From contig NZ_JBDZDQ010000002.1 in assembly GCF_040049295.1 (NCBI RefSeq), forward strand, positions 124,001-188,000: a stretch of 64,000 nucleotides of DNA, read 5' to 3'. Each line of letters starts with the position of its first letter. Positions within the stretch are counted from its first letter, which is position 1. Below, in pieces: positions 1 to 8,767 of this stretch. Under the pieces are notes generated by a model that was not told the DNA's origin, ran no database searches, and saw only the letters and a program-made list of their open reading frames with translations. Source of the stretch: Sphingomonas sp. KR3-1 (GTDB taxonomy: Bacteria; Pseudomonadota; Alphaproteobacteria; Sphingomonadales; Sphingomonadaceae). The position numbers were made by a program, and so were the translations under genes.

Positions 1-485
1 TGGATGACATCGGCCGTGTGGTTCACGACGATGTCCATGTAGAGCTTCATGCCGCGGGCATGCGCCGCGTCGACCAGCGCCTTGAAGTCCGCGTCCGTTC
101 CCAGATGCGGATCGACATGGGTGAAATCGGTGATCCAATAGCCGTGATAGCCGGCGCTCTGCTGGCCGGCGGCGCCCTGAACGGGCTTGTTGACGAAGAT
201 CGGCGCGACCCAGATCGCCGTGATGCCGAGCGACTGGAGATAGGAGAGCTTGCTAGCCAGGCCCTTCAGGTCCCCGCCGTGATAGTAATGCGCGTCCGAA
301 GGATCGAAGCCGGTCTTGCTGCGGCCGCCGGTAAGGCCGCCGCGGTCGTTCGCGGAGTCGCCATTGGCGAAGCGATCGGGGAGGACGAAGTAGATCACCT
401 CGTCCTGGGGCAGGCGGGCGCGGTAGTCCTGCGCGGCGGCTGGAGCCGAACCGAGCGCCAGGAGAAAGGCAAAAGCGTGCTTCAT
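1..485 (-). CDS. GH13 alpha-amylase family protein, N-terminal part (runs off left edge)
   Basis: Only the first 161 codons are in the window. The start (ATG at 483-485) is followed by a clear signal peptide, MKHAFAFLLALGSAPAAAQ, so the enzyme is exported to the periplasm or beyond. The fragment reads as the front half of a GH13 (alpha/beta)8 barrel: DEVIYFVLPDRFANGD at the first strand, YHGGDLKGLASKLSYLQSLGITAIWVAPIF, and DIVVNHT near the edge, which is GH13 conserved region I with its Asn-His pair. The catalytic Asp and Glu lie outside the window. The ATG overlaps the TGA of the upstream halogenase-like gene (ATGA, 482-485), so the two are translationally coupled. It would hydrolyse alpha-glucan or malto-oligosaccharides; exact specificity cannot be read from this part. 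Confidence 0.9.
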   Translation of the reverse strand, partial: MKHAFAFLLALGSAPAAAQDYRARLPQDEVIYFVLPDRFANGDSANDRGGLTGGRSKTGFDPSDAHYYHGGDLKGLASKLSYLQSLGITAIWVAPIFVNKPVQGAAGQQSAGYHGYWITDFTHVDPHLGTDADFKALVDAAHARGMKLYMDIVVNHTADVI

Positions 486-1984
486 GTCTTAACCCCCGCA
501 CAATGCTGCGCCACGTACGCAGCATGATCGGGCATCTGGGCGACTTCGCGGGCGTTCAGCGCCTCGACCAGCTCGAGATATTCGGCGACCTGCTCGCGCG
601 GCACGGCATCGGCGAGCGGATGGTGGCCTTGTGCGGCGATGCCCTGGCCGGCGAGGACCTGGAGCCAGGCGACTTCGCTGAACAGGTCCGCCTCGCCGCG
701 GACGAGCTGGCCGGCGGCGCGCCAGAGCGCGACCTTGTGTTCGAGGCCCTCGGGCAACGGGACTTCGCGGCGCTCGCGCCAGAAGGGTTCGTCGCGGTCG
801 TTCGCCCAATAATGCAGTACTAGGAAGTCGCGGACGCGGTCATATTCGAGATGCGTCTGGCGGTCATATTCGTCGCGCTGGACCTGACTGACCCCCGCGC
901 CGGGGAGCAGCTTGAGGATCCGCTCGATGCCCGACTGGATCATATGGATACTGGTCGATTCGAGCGGCTCGAGGAAGCCGCTCGCCAGGCCGAGCGCGAT
1001 GACGTTGTGCTTCCAGAAGCCCTGCCGCTTGCCGGCGGTGAAGCGCAGCCGACGGGGATCACCGAGCGCGGGTTCGTCGAGCCCGGCGAGCAGACGGGCG
1101 GCGGCTTCGTCGTCGGAGAGATGCGCGCTGGAATAGACCAGGCCGTTGCCGGTGCGGTGCTGCAGCGGGATGCGCCATTGCCAGCCAGCGCCATGCGCGG
1201 TGGCGCGGGTATAGGGCGTGAAGTCGCGGGCACGCGCGCTCGGCACGGCCATGGCGCGGTCGCAGGGGAGGAGGGCGCTCCAATCCTCGTAGCCGGCGCC
1301 CAGCGCCTCGCCGATCAGCAGCGCGCGGAAGCCGGTGCAGTCGATGAACAGGTCGCCTGCGACTTCGCGCGCGCCGTCAAGCCGGAGAGCAGTGACGTCG
1401 CCGCTCTCGCCATCGCGTTCGATCGAAGCAATGCGCCCCTCGATCCGCTCGACGCCGCCGCTCTCCGCCAGCTCGCGCAGGAACTTCGCATAGAGCCCGG
1501 CGTCGAAATGGAAGGCATAGGGCATTTCGGGCAGCATCCGCGCCGTCCGTGCCGGGCCGCGCTGCATGCGGTTGGCCAGCGCCGCGGCATTGTTGAGCGA
1601 ATAGCCGGCGAGCGGCCTGGACAGGCCCTCGGTGAGCCCGCGCAGCCAGATATGGTGGAAGGCGAGCAGCCCATTGTCGCGGCCGACATCGCCGAACGCG
1701 TGCATGTAGCGCCCGCTTTTGGTCCAGCCGACGAACTCGATAGCGAGTTTGAACGAAGCCTGGGTAGCGGCGATGAACTGGTTCTCGTCGATGCCGAGGC
1801 TGGCGTTGAACAGCCGGATCTGCGGGATCGTCGCCTCGCCGACGCCGACCGTGCCGATCTCCTCGGACTCGACCAGCGTGATCCGGTAGCGGGGGCCGAG
1901 GAACCGCGCGAAGGCCGCCGCGGCCATCCAGCCCGCGGTGCCGCCGCCCGCGATCACGATCCGGATCGGCTGCTCACTCTGCAC
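482..1984 (-). CDS. tryptophan-halogenase-like flavoprotein (pfam04820 type)
   Basis: About 500 residues. A GTG at 1982-1984 is preferred as start because GAGAGG lies 5 nt upstream; the frame stays open to 2032. The N-terminus has the FAD-binding GGGTAGW motif. [15 protein letters not shown] (the WxWxIP signature of flavin-dependent halogenases) and FLEPLEST follow. From this start the Lys of QASFKL is residue 79, matching the catalytic Lys79 of PrnA/RebH, and the Glu of FLEPLEST aligns with their Glu346. So the halogenase active site looks intact. There is no signal peptide, so the protein is cytoplasmic. Genes of this family are common beside TonB receptors in sphingomonads and caulobacters, where the substrate is unknown. 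It lies between a TonB receptor (upstream, 60 nt) and an amylase (ATGA overlap). Confidence 0.9.
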   Translation of the reverse strand: MQSEQPIRIVIAGGGTAGWMAAAAFARFLGPRYRITLVESEEIGTVGVGEATIPQIRLFNASLGIDENQFIAATQASFKLAIEFVGWTKSGRYMHAFGDVGRDNGLLAFHHIWLRGLTEGLSRPLAGYSLNNAAALANRMQRGPARTARMLPEMPYAFHFDAGLYAKFLRELAESGGVERIEGRIASIERDGESGDVTALRLDGAREVAGDLFIDCTGFRALLIGEALGAGYEDWSALLPCDRAMAVPSARARDFTPYTRATAHGAGWQWRIPLQHRTGNGLVYSSAHLSDDEAAARLLAGLDEPALGDPRRLRFTAGKRQGFWKHNVIALGLASGFLEPLESTSIHMIQSGIERILKLLPGAGVSQVQRDEYDRQTHLEYDRVRDFLVLHYWANDRDEPFWRERREVPLPEGLEHKVALWRAAGQLVRGEADLFSEVAWLQVLAGQGIAAQGHHPLADAVPREQVAEYLELVEALNAREVAQMPDHAAYVAQHCAGVKT

Positions 1985-2044
1985 GTCGGCCTCTCGACAA
2001 AAACAGGTGGCCCGGCCGGACAGCCGGGCCACAGCTCGGGGGGA

Positions 2045-4879
2045 TCAGAACTTGTACGAGATGCCGAGATAATAGTCGCGGCCGTAACGCTGATATTCGC
2101 GCACCAGGCGGCTGTCGTTCGCCTCGGTGGTGACGAAGGGCTGATCGGTGAGGTTCTTGCCCTGGGCGAGGATCGAGAGGCCGGTCAGCGGGCCGCTTTT
2201 GAACTCATAGCCGATCTGCGCATCGAGCACGCCTTCGGCACGGCCCAGGCGGTATTCCGGGTTTGCCGAAAGCCCGGCCAGCTCGGCCAGGAAGCTGTCG
2301 CGCCAGCGATAGGTGGCACGCGCCTGGAAGCCGTTCTTCTCGAAATAGGCGGTGCCGGTGGCGACCCATTTCGACTGGCCGGGCAGCGTGATCGGCGTCG
2401 CGTTGTTGGCGTAGCGGATCTTGCTGTCGACATAGGTGCCGCTGGCGAAGATGCCGAACCCGTCGAGCGACGAACTGAACACGGTGAAGGGCAGCGAGGC
2501 CGTCGCTTCCACGCCCATGATGTCGCCGCGGCCGGTGTTCGCCGGTGCGGTGACCAGGCCGACCTGCGCGTTCTGGGCCCGCACCGTCGCCTGCTGCGCC
2601 GGCGTCAGCGCCGGGAGCAGCGCCGAGAAGTCGTAGAGCACCGAATTGTTCGGATCGACGAAGTCGGTGAGGTGCTTGAAGAAGCCGGTCAGCGCCAGAT
2701 AGCCGCCGCCATTGCCGAGATACTTCTCGAACGAGATGTCGATATTGGTCGACTGATAGGGGCGCAGGTTCGCATTGCCGCCGTTCGAGCTGAACGGGCT
2801 GTTCTGCGGCAGGCTGCCCATGCCGATCTTGGAGATGTCGATCGACACCGCCTGGGTCACGCGCTCCTGGTCGAGGCGCGGGCGCACCATCGTCTGCGCG
2901 GCGCCGAGCTTGATGTAGAAGCTGGGCTCCAGCTCGAGGCTGAACGAGGCCGAGGGCAGGAAGTTGGTGTAGCTGGTCGAGGCATCCACCGGCGAGATGG
3001 TCACTGCGCCGTTGAGGAGGCTGGCGATCTGGCCGACGCCGCCCTGCTTGGTGTGGACGACCTGGACGCCGAGCGAGCCCTTGAGCGGCTTGCCGCCGAC
3101 CAGGCCGTCCACGGTCAGCTTGGCATAGCCGGTCAGCACGTCCTCGGTGACCGTGTTGTCGCGCACCAGCGATTCCGGGCGGTTGTCATAGACCGAGTTG
3201 AGCAGCGCATAGATCTTCATCGGATCGAGCGTGAGCATCTTGGGCACGCCGAGATAGTCGAGGCTCACCGGATCGAGGATTGCATCGGCGGGCACCGCGA
3301 CGCTGGTCGGCGTGCCGCTGGCGACGGTGCAGTTGGTGCCGCCGCCCTTGGGGCAGAGGAAGTAGCTGGTGTAGCGGCTCTGCTTCTCGCGGCGGCTGTA
3401 GTTGCCGCCCACTTCCCAGCCGCTCAGCACGCTGCCGCTGATCTCGCCCTTGAAGCCGGCGCGCAGCGACTTGAGGTCGTCGACGAAATCGGGGCGGTTG
3501 AGGAAGCCGGCCTGCACCACGGCGGTGGTGCCGTTATAGCCCCAGCCGCGCGGATCGGTCAGCTTGATGATGCTGGTGTTGGTGTAGTCGAGCGTCGGCA
3601 CGATGTCATAGGTGCCGTCGGCGTTCTGGTGGATCTTGATCGTGTCCTTGACGCCGCTCGAATTATAGCCGGTGCCCGAATAGGTCTCGAGCAGGAAGTC
3701 GGTGCGGGTCGCGCGGCTCCAGCTGGCGTCCACGTTCAAGTGGATCGTGTCGCTCAGCTTCAGGTCGTTGTTCCAGCCGATCGAGAAGTTCTCGGCCTTG
3801 CGCTGGTTGAGGTCGTTGCGCTGAACGTTGACCAGGTTGCTGATCGTCGCGTCGGTCACCAGACCGTTCTGCACGGTGTAGCCCGGCGCGATCGTGCCGT
3901 TCGAGCCCCAGGTCGGCGCGACGCCGAACTCGATGCCGCGCAGGTGCTGAGTCTCCTCGAAGTGCGAATAGAGCAGGTCGAGCGTCGAGTGGAAATTGTC
4001 GCTCGGCGCCCATTCCACAGTGGCAACGCCGCCATAGCGCTTCAGCAGGTTCGACTGGACATAGGGCTTGGCGCCGCCGAGGAACAGGTTGCCGCCGGCG
4101 GCGGGCTCGTTCGGGAAGCCCCAGGCGGCGTAGCGCTCGATCTGGGTGGGCGTGCTCTGCGCCGAAACGCCGAGCGCGATGCCGAGCGTGTCGTTGGCGA
4201 ACTTGCCGACATAGGTCGCCGACGCCTTGTAGCCATAGCGCGTGCCGTCCGGATTGAGCTTGTCCTTCTCGTTCATCTGGCCGCGGGCCGAGACGATGAA
4301 CGTGTCCTTCTTCTGCTCGAGCGGGCGCAGCATGCGCAGGTCGACGGTGCCCGAGACGCCCGCGGCGATCAGCGAGGCGTCGGCCGACTTGTAGACATTG
4401 ACGTTCTTGAAGAATTCGGACGGATACTGGTCGTACTCGACGCCGCGATTGTCACCGACGGTGACCTGCTCGCGACCGTTGAGCAACGTGGTCGAGAAAT
4501 CCGGGCCGAGGCCGCGGATCGACAGGCGCTGGTCGCGGCCCTCGAGGCGCTGGGCGGTGACGCCGGGGATGCGGGCGAGCGAGTCGGCGATCGAGACGTC
4601 AGGCAGCTTGCCGATGTCTTCCGAGGAGACCGAGTCGACGATGGTGACGTTGTTGCGCTTGATGTTCGCCGACGAGGTCAGCGAGGCGCGGATACCGGTG
4701 ACGACGAGTGCGGCGCCGTCGTCGCTTTGGTCGGCCGGCGCCGGTGCGGGCGTCGCATCCTGGGCGAAGGCCGGGGTAGCGCCCAGCAGCAGCAATGCGG
4801 CGCCGAGCGTGCGGGTGCTCGTGCCGAGCGAAAGCGCCGAGCGGGCGCGCAGAATCGCGGCGTGATTGGACAATGCCAT
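2045..4879 (-). CDS. TonB-dependent receptor, Caulobacter/Xanthomonas carbohydrate type
   Basis: 944 residues from the ATG at 4877-4879, chosen because GGGGAGG precedes it by 6 nt; an upstream in-frame start at 4975 has no such site. A signal peptide ends at TPAFAQ. The plug begins at ALVVTGIRASL and continues with SSEDIGKLPDVSIADSLARIPGV and LSIRGLGPDFSTTLLNGREQ, the pattern of the TIGR01782-like receptors. The C-terminus is YYLGISYKF with the terminal Phe of outer-membrane barrels. It should take up an oligosaccharide across the outer membrane using TonB-ExbBD. Downstream on the same strand are the halogenase-like gene and the GH13 amylase; upstream and divergent is a LacI regulator that probably controls it. 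Confidence 0.93.
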   Translation of the reverse strand: MALSNHAAILRARSALSLGTSTRTLGAALLLLGATPAFAQDATPAPAPADQSDDGAALVVTGIRASLTSSANIKRNNVTIVDSVSSEDIGKLPDVSIADSLARIPGVTAQRLEGRDQRLSIRGLGPDFSTTLLNGREQVTVGDNRGVEYDQYPSEFFKNVNVYKSADASLIAAGVSGTVDLRMLRPLEQKKDTFIVSARGQMNEKDKLNPDGTRYGYKASATYVGKFANDTLGIALGVSAQSTPTQIERYAAWGFPNEPAAGGNLFLGGAKPYVQSNLLKRYGGVATVEWAPSDNFHSTLDLLYSHFEETQHLRGIEFGVAPTWGSNGTIAPGYTVQNGLVTDATISNLVNVQRNDLNQRKAENFSIGWNNDLKLSDTIHLNVDASWSRATRTDFLLETYSGTGYNSSGVKDTIKIHQNADGTYDIVPTLDYTNTSIIKLTDPRGWGYNGTTAVVQAGFLNRPDFVDDLKSLRAGFKGEISGSVLSGWEVGGNYSRREKQSRYTSYFLCPKGGGTNCTVASGTPTSVAVPADAILDPVSLDYLGVPKMLTLDPMKIYALLNSVYDNRPESLVRDNTVTEDVLTGYAKLTVDGLVGGKPLKGSLGVQVVHTKQGGVGQIASLLNGAVTISPVDASTSYTNFLPSASFSLELEPSFYIKLGAAQTMVRPRLDQERVTQAVSIDISKIGMGSLPQNSPFSSNGGNANLRPYQSTNIDISFEKYLGNGGGYLALTGFFKHLTDFVDPNNSVLYDFSALLPALTPAQQATVRAQNAQVGLVTAPANTGRGDIMGVEATASLPFTVFSSSLDGFGIFASGTYVDSKIRYANNATPITLPGQSKWVATGTAYFEKNGFQARATYRWRDSFLAELAGLSANPEYRLGRAEGVLDAQIGYEFKSGPLTGLSILAQGKNLTDQPFVTTEANDSRLVREYQRYGRDYYLGISYKF

Positions 4880-5081
4880 TTCTAACCTCCCCAGTATCTT
4901 CGCCGCCTTCACTGGCGACGGTTTTTCTAACCTCTCCCCATTCGGCGCATGCGGCCGGCAAGTGAAGGCGATCACATACGTATTCAGCGGTTCTATTCAG
5001 GGGCGACTTTCGATCCGGGGTCAGGCAGGCTAGTTGCACAGGAGCGCGCAGCAATGGCGCGGCACGGGAGACGGGAACGGC
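4880..5081. promoter_or_regulatory. divergent control region between TonB receptor and LacI gene
   Basis: 202 nt between two divergent starts. It holds the strong ribosome site of the receptor (4886-4892 on the minus strand) and, 40 nt further up, a near copy of the same GGTTAGAAA-containing string (4922-4940). The only CG-centred palindrome I find is the short ATACGTAT at 4976-4983; LacI-family operators usually have a central CG, so this is a weak operator candidate. No convincing -35/-10 pair was found. Confidence 0.35.
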
Positions 5082-6104
5082 ATGGCCTCGCCGGACAAGC
5101 CGACATCGTTCGACATCGCGGCATTGGCGGGGGTCTCGCAGCCGACGGTGAGCCGTGCGCTGCGCGGCGATCCCACCGTCAACGAAGGCACCCGCAAGCG
5201 GATCGAGGCAATCGCCACGCAGATCGGCTACAAGGTCGACAAGAACGCATCCTCGCTGCGCCGCGGGCAGAGCAGCACGCTGGCGCTGCTGTTCTTCGAG
5301 GATCCGCTGCCCGACGGCACGGCGATCAATCCCTTCTTCCTGGCGATGCTCGGCTCGATCCTGCGCACCTGCGCCAAACGGGGATACGACCTGCTCACCT
5401 CGTTCCAGCAGCTCTCGTCCAACTGGCACAAGGATTATGAGGATGCCCGCAAGGCCGACGGGCTGATCCTGCTCGGCTATGGCGACTATGAGCTCTACCG
5501 CGCTCGCCTCCAGGACCTGGTGCGCCAGGGGACGCATTTCGTGCGCTGGGGCTCGGTCGAGCTCGACGGGCTGGGCACCACCATCGGCTGCGACAACATG
5601 CTCGGCGGGCGGCTGGCGGCGGAGCATCTGCTTGCCCAGGGCCGGCGGCGGCTGGCGTTCATCGGCGACGCGACCAGCCACTATCCCGAGTTCCGCGACC
5701 GCTATCACGGCTTTTGCGACACCCAGCTCGCCGCCGGGATCGAGCCCGATCCGCGGCTTCAGGTCGGGGCGCTCTCCATCGAGGAATCTGGGTTCGCCGC
5801 GGCCCGGGAGCTGCTGCGCGGCGGCGTGCCCTTCGATGCGATCTTCGCGGCGTCGGACCTGATCGCCATCGGCGCGCTCAGGGCACTGCAGGAGGCGGGC
5901 AAGTCAGTGCCGGGCGACGTCGCCGTGGTCGGGTTCGACGACATTCCCGCCGCCAGCCTGACCCATCCGCCGCTCACCACGATCGCCCAGGACTATAACG
6001 CTGCCGGCGAGGCGCTGGTCGATACGGTGATCGGCGAGATCAGCAATCGCTCCTCCGAGCTCACGCTGCTGCCGCCGACGCTGATCGTCCGCCGGACGAG
6101 CTGA
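5082..6104 (+). CDS. LacI-family transcriptional regulator
   Basis: 340 residues from the ATG at 5082, which places the helix-turn-helix at the N-terminus (FDIAALAGVSQPTVSRALRG, about residues 9-28). The ORF can be extended to a TTG at 5034, but those residues are not family-like. The rest is a periplasmic-binding-protein-like sensor domain, ending with VAVVGFDDIPAASLTHPPLTTIAQD, typical of the family. It probably senses a sugar and represses the divergent TonB receptor operon. Its last 44 nt overlap the convergent permease gene (6061-6104). Confidence 0.93.
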   Translation: MASPDKPTSFDIAALAGVSQPTVSRALRGDPTVNEGTRKRIEAIATQIGYKVDKNASSLRRGQSSTLALLFFEDPLPDGTAINPFFLAMLGSILRTCAKRGYDLLTSFQQLSSNWHKDYEDARKADGLILLGYGDYELYRARLQDLVRQGTHFVRWGSVELDGLGTTIGCDNMLGGRLAAEHLLAQGRRRLAFIGDATSHYPEFRDRYHGFCDTQLAAGIEPDPRLQVGALSIEESGFAAARELLRGGVPFDAIFAASDLIAIGALRALQEAGKSVPGDVAVVGFDDIPAASLTHPPLTTIAQDYNAAGEALVDTVIGEISNRSSELTLLPPTLIVRRTS

Positions 6105-7311
6105 GCGCGAACGCCAGGATGTAGCAATAGGCCAGCGCGGGCACGGCAAAGGCCCAGCCGAGCCCGGCGCGGTCGGCGATGCCGCCGGCGAGCAGCGGCA
6201 GCGCGGCGCCGGGGCCGATAGCGAGGATGAGCAGGCCCGAGGTGGCGGCGGTCGGGGCGGCGGAGCGCTCGAGCGTAAGCGCGAAGATCGTCGGGAACAT
6301 GATCGAATTGCACAGCCCCACTGCGAGCAGGCACCAGGCGCTGGCCGGGCCGGGCAATATCAGCGAGGCGAGGCAGAGGACGGCGGCGGCGAGGCCGGCG
6401 AGGGCCAGCAGGCGGGGCGCGGGAATGTGACGCAGCGCCCAGCTCCCGGCGAAGCGGCCGACCAGCGCGCCGCCCCAATAGAGGTTCGCGACATAGCCGC
6501 CGGCGGCGTCGAGCGGCAGGGCGAGCGTGCCGGGCTGCGACAGATAGAGGATCAGCGTGCTGCCGATCGTCACTTCGGCGCCGACATAGAGCGCGATGCC
6601 GAGCGCCCCGAGCAGCGCCCAGCGAGAACGCAGCGCGGCCAGCGCGCTGCCGCCGGGCTGGGGGATCTCGGCGCCGGCGATCGGGCGGCGGGCGACGAGG
6701 ATCAGCGCAGCGAGGACGGCGAGGAGCAACGCCATCACGAGATAGGCGCCTGCCATCGCGGCGATGCCCGATGCGCGTTCCGCCGCGTCGCGGATCGGCG
6801 CGGTAGAGCGGAAGACGTCGCCCGCCAGTACGAAACGCGCGCCGAAATGGACGCCGCAGACCACGCCGAGCGCGTTGAACGAATGGGCGAGGGTGAGCCG
6901 GTAATGGCTGCGCTCGGGCGGACCGAGCGCGGCGGCAAGCGGGTTGGCGGCGACCTGGAGGACGGTCACGCCGCTCGCCAGCACGAAGATCGCGGCGAGG
7001 ACGACGGCGAAGTCGGGAAGCCAGCGGATGCCCTGCATCGCCACGCAGCCGGCGGCCATGCCGCCAAGCGCCAGCCAGATCGTCCGCACCGCGCCGAGCC
7101 GGGCGAGCAGCGCTGCGGCGGGGAGCGACAGGAGCGCGAAGGCGGCGAAGGAGGCGATCTGGGTGAGCAGCGCCTGGGTGTAGTTCAGCCCGAACACCCG
7201 CCGCGCGGCGGCGAGCAGCGGATCGTTGTTGGCGCAGATGAAGCCCCAGCCGAAGAACAGCGCGGTGACGCTGGCAAAGGCGAAGCGGGAAGGCGCGGCG
7301 GCCTGGCTCAA
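6061..7311 (-). CDS. MFS sugar permease, FHS (FucP/GluP-like) family
   Basis: 416 residues with about 12 hydrophobic segments. The motif FGWGFICANNDPLLAAARRVFGLNYTQALLTQIASF near the N-terminus is characteristic of the fucose/glucose-galactose:H+ symporters. I place the start at a TTG (7309-7311) that overlaps the GH30 stop codon in a TTGA arrangement; no ATG is available before the first membrane segment. It is therefore coupled to the GH30 gene and probably imports the monosaccharide that enzyme releases, most likely glucose. The 3' end overlaps the convergent lacI gene by 44 nt. Confidence 0.85.
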   Translation of the reverse strand: MSQAAAPSRFAFASVTALFFGWGFICANNDPLLAAARRVFGLNYTQALLTQIASFAAFALLSLPAAALLARLGAVRTIWLALGGMAAGCVAMQGIRWLPDFAVVLAAIFVLASGVTVLQVAANPLAAALGPPERSHYRLTLAHSFNALGVVCGVHFGARFVLAGDVFRSTAPIRDAAERASGIAAMAGAYLVMALLLAVLAALILVARRPIAGAEIPQPGGSALAALRSRWALLGALGIALYVGAEVTIGSTLILYLSQPGTLALPLDAAGGYVANLYWGGALVGRFAGSWALRHIPAPRLLALAGLAAAVLCLASLILPGPASAWCLLAVGLCNSIMFPTIFALTLERSAAPTAATSGLLILAIGPGAALPLLAGGIADRAGLGWAFAVPALAYCYILAFALSSSGGRSASAAAA

Positions 7312-8711
7312 CGCGGTCTGCGCCAGCGGAAGGTGACGGCGCCGTGCGGGGCCAGGCGATAGGCGAAGTGGCTGCCCTCGGCAGTGACGTCGACCGGTTG
7401 CGTCTCCGCGGCGGCGTTGAACGCGATCAGCACGCGGGTGCCGTCGGGATTGGCATAGGCGACGGTCTCGATGCCGCCGGGCGTGCTGGTCGACGCGATC
7501 CGCCAGGCGCCGGGGCGGACGAAGCGCGAGGCCTGGCCGAGCGCATAATATTCGGGATTGCGGGTGACCGCGCCGGTCCTGCTGTCGATCGTCACCACGC
7601 CGCGGCAATCGCTGCAGCCGCCGAGATGGGGGCCGTGCGCCTCGTCGAGCGCCAGGTTCCACAGCAGCACGCCGCGCGCCCAGTTGCGCGGGGCGCCCAT
7701 CACCAGCGTGCGCAGCGTCCAGCTCCAGCTGTCCGCCCAGGGGCCGGACCATTCGCCGCCCGAGCATTCGGTGAAGAACACGTCCTTGGCGGGAAAGGCG
7801 TCGCGGACCTTGCTCTGCGCGGCGACGTCGCCGCCATAGCAATGCCAGGCGACGCCCGCGACGTAGCGATTGGCGGCGGGATCGGCGAGGACGCCGAGCG
7901 GGTGCTCGGGCTTGTCCCAATTATGATCCCAGTCGAGGATCCTGGTGCGGATGCCCGCCCGGGCGAATTCGGGGCCGACATGGTCGCCGATGATCCGGGC
8001 GCGCTGGGCGGCGCTGAGGCGCATGCCGGGATAGTTTTCCGGCTCGAAATCGGGCTCGTTCTGGATGCTGAGATAGTCGATCGGGCCGATCTGCGCGGCG
8101 AAGGCCTGGACGGTCTTGCCGAGATAGCGGGCGAAGGGGGCATAGGCTTCGGTACGGAGCGTGCCCTTCACCAGCGAGTCGGTCGATTTCATCCAGCCCG
8201 GCGCGCTCCACGGCGAGAGCATCACGGCAAGGCTGGGGTTGATCGCCCGGGCGGCGCGGACCGTGGGCAGGACGTCCGCGCGCGCCGGCGCGATCGAGAA
8301 ATGGGCGAGCGCCGGATCGGTCGCGCCCTTGGGCATGTCGTCATAGCTGTAGTGGCTGCGCGAGAAGTCCGAGGCGCCGACGGTGAGCCGGGTGAAGGCG
8401 AAGCCCTGGGTGCCGAACAGCTCGCGGAGCAGGGCGGTGCGCTGCTGCGGGGTCATCCGGCGCTGGATCAGATAGGCCGAGGCATCGGTGATCGCCGCGC
8501 CGAAGCCGACCATCTTCTGGTAGCGCTTGCCCGGATCGACCGCGATCGTGCCGGTGGTGCCGCGCTGGAGGGGGAGCGAGGGCTGCCTGGCGAGCAGCGT
8601 CGACTTGTCGGGCAGGGTCAGCCACACCTCGACGCTCGGCCTGGGAACGGGCGCCGCGGCGGTGGCAGCGAGCAGGAGCAAAGGGCTCAGGACGGCGGGC
8701 AGGGCGCGCAT
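7308..8711 (-). CDS. glycoside hydrolase family 30 (glucosylceramidase/beta-glucanase type)
   Basis: 467 residues from the ATG at 8709-8711, with GGGAG 7 nt upstream and a signal peptide ending near ATAAAPV. QKMVGFGAAITDASAY is the classic GH30 opening. The acid/base Glu is E219 in SIQNEPDFEP and the nucleophile is E315 in FFTECSGGEW, at the expected spacing for a retaining clan A enzyme. The C-terminal segment (YYALGQASRFVRPGAWRIAS, then a beta domain ending FRWRRP) matches the GH30 side domain. The likely substrate is a beta-1,6- or beta-1,3-linked glucan, but the exact linkage cannot be read. It is followed by the coupled FHS permease; its promoter must lie in the 56 nt shared with the divergent cupin gene. 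Confidence 0.9.
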   Translation of the reverse strand: MRALPAVLSPLLLLAATAAAPVPRPSVEVWLTLPDKSTLLARQPSLPLQRGTTGTIAVDPGKRYQKMVGFGAAITDASAYLIQRRMTPQQRTALLRELFGTQGFAFTRLTVGASDFSRSHYSYDDMPKGATDPALAHFSIAPARADVLPTVRAARAINPSLAVMLSPWSAPGWMKSTDSLVKGTLRTEAYAPFARYLGKTVQAFAAQIGPIDYLSIQNEPDFEPENYPGMRLSAAQRARIIGDHVGPEFARAGIRTRILDWDHNWDKPEHPLGVLADPAANRYVAGVAWHCYGGDVAAQSKVRDAFPAKDVFFTECSGGEWSGPWADSWSWTLRTLVMGAPRNWARGVLLWNLALDEAHGPHLGGCSDCRGVVTIDSRTGAVTRNPEYYALGQASRFVRPGAWRIASTSTPGGIETVAYANPDGTRVLIAFNAAAETQPVDVTAEGSHFAYRLAPHGAVTFRWRRPR

Positions 8712-8767
8712 CAAATGTCTCCCATCGTGCGGTTGGCGGCGGTCGAGGGCGCTGATAGGCTCGGTGG

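Noticed and set aside
851..4885. Long plus-strand open frame opposite the first TonB receptor and halogenase (similarly 13793-18073 and 57991-60627)
   Set aside because: Crosses several real genes and their boundaries on the other strand, has no domain and no ribosome site. Codon-bias shadow.
4881..4940. Repeated CTAACCTC strings before the first TonB receptor as a regulatory repeat
   Set aside because: One is the ribosome site; the other is a short chance-like copy without symmetry.
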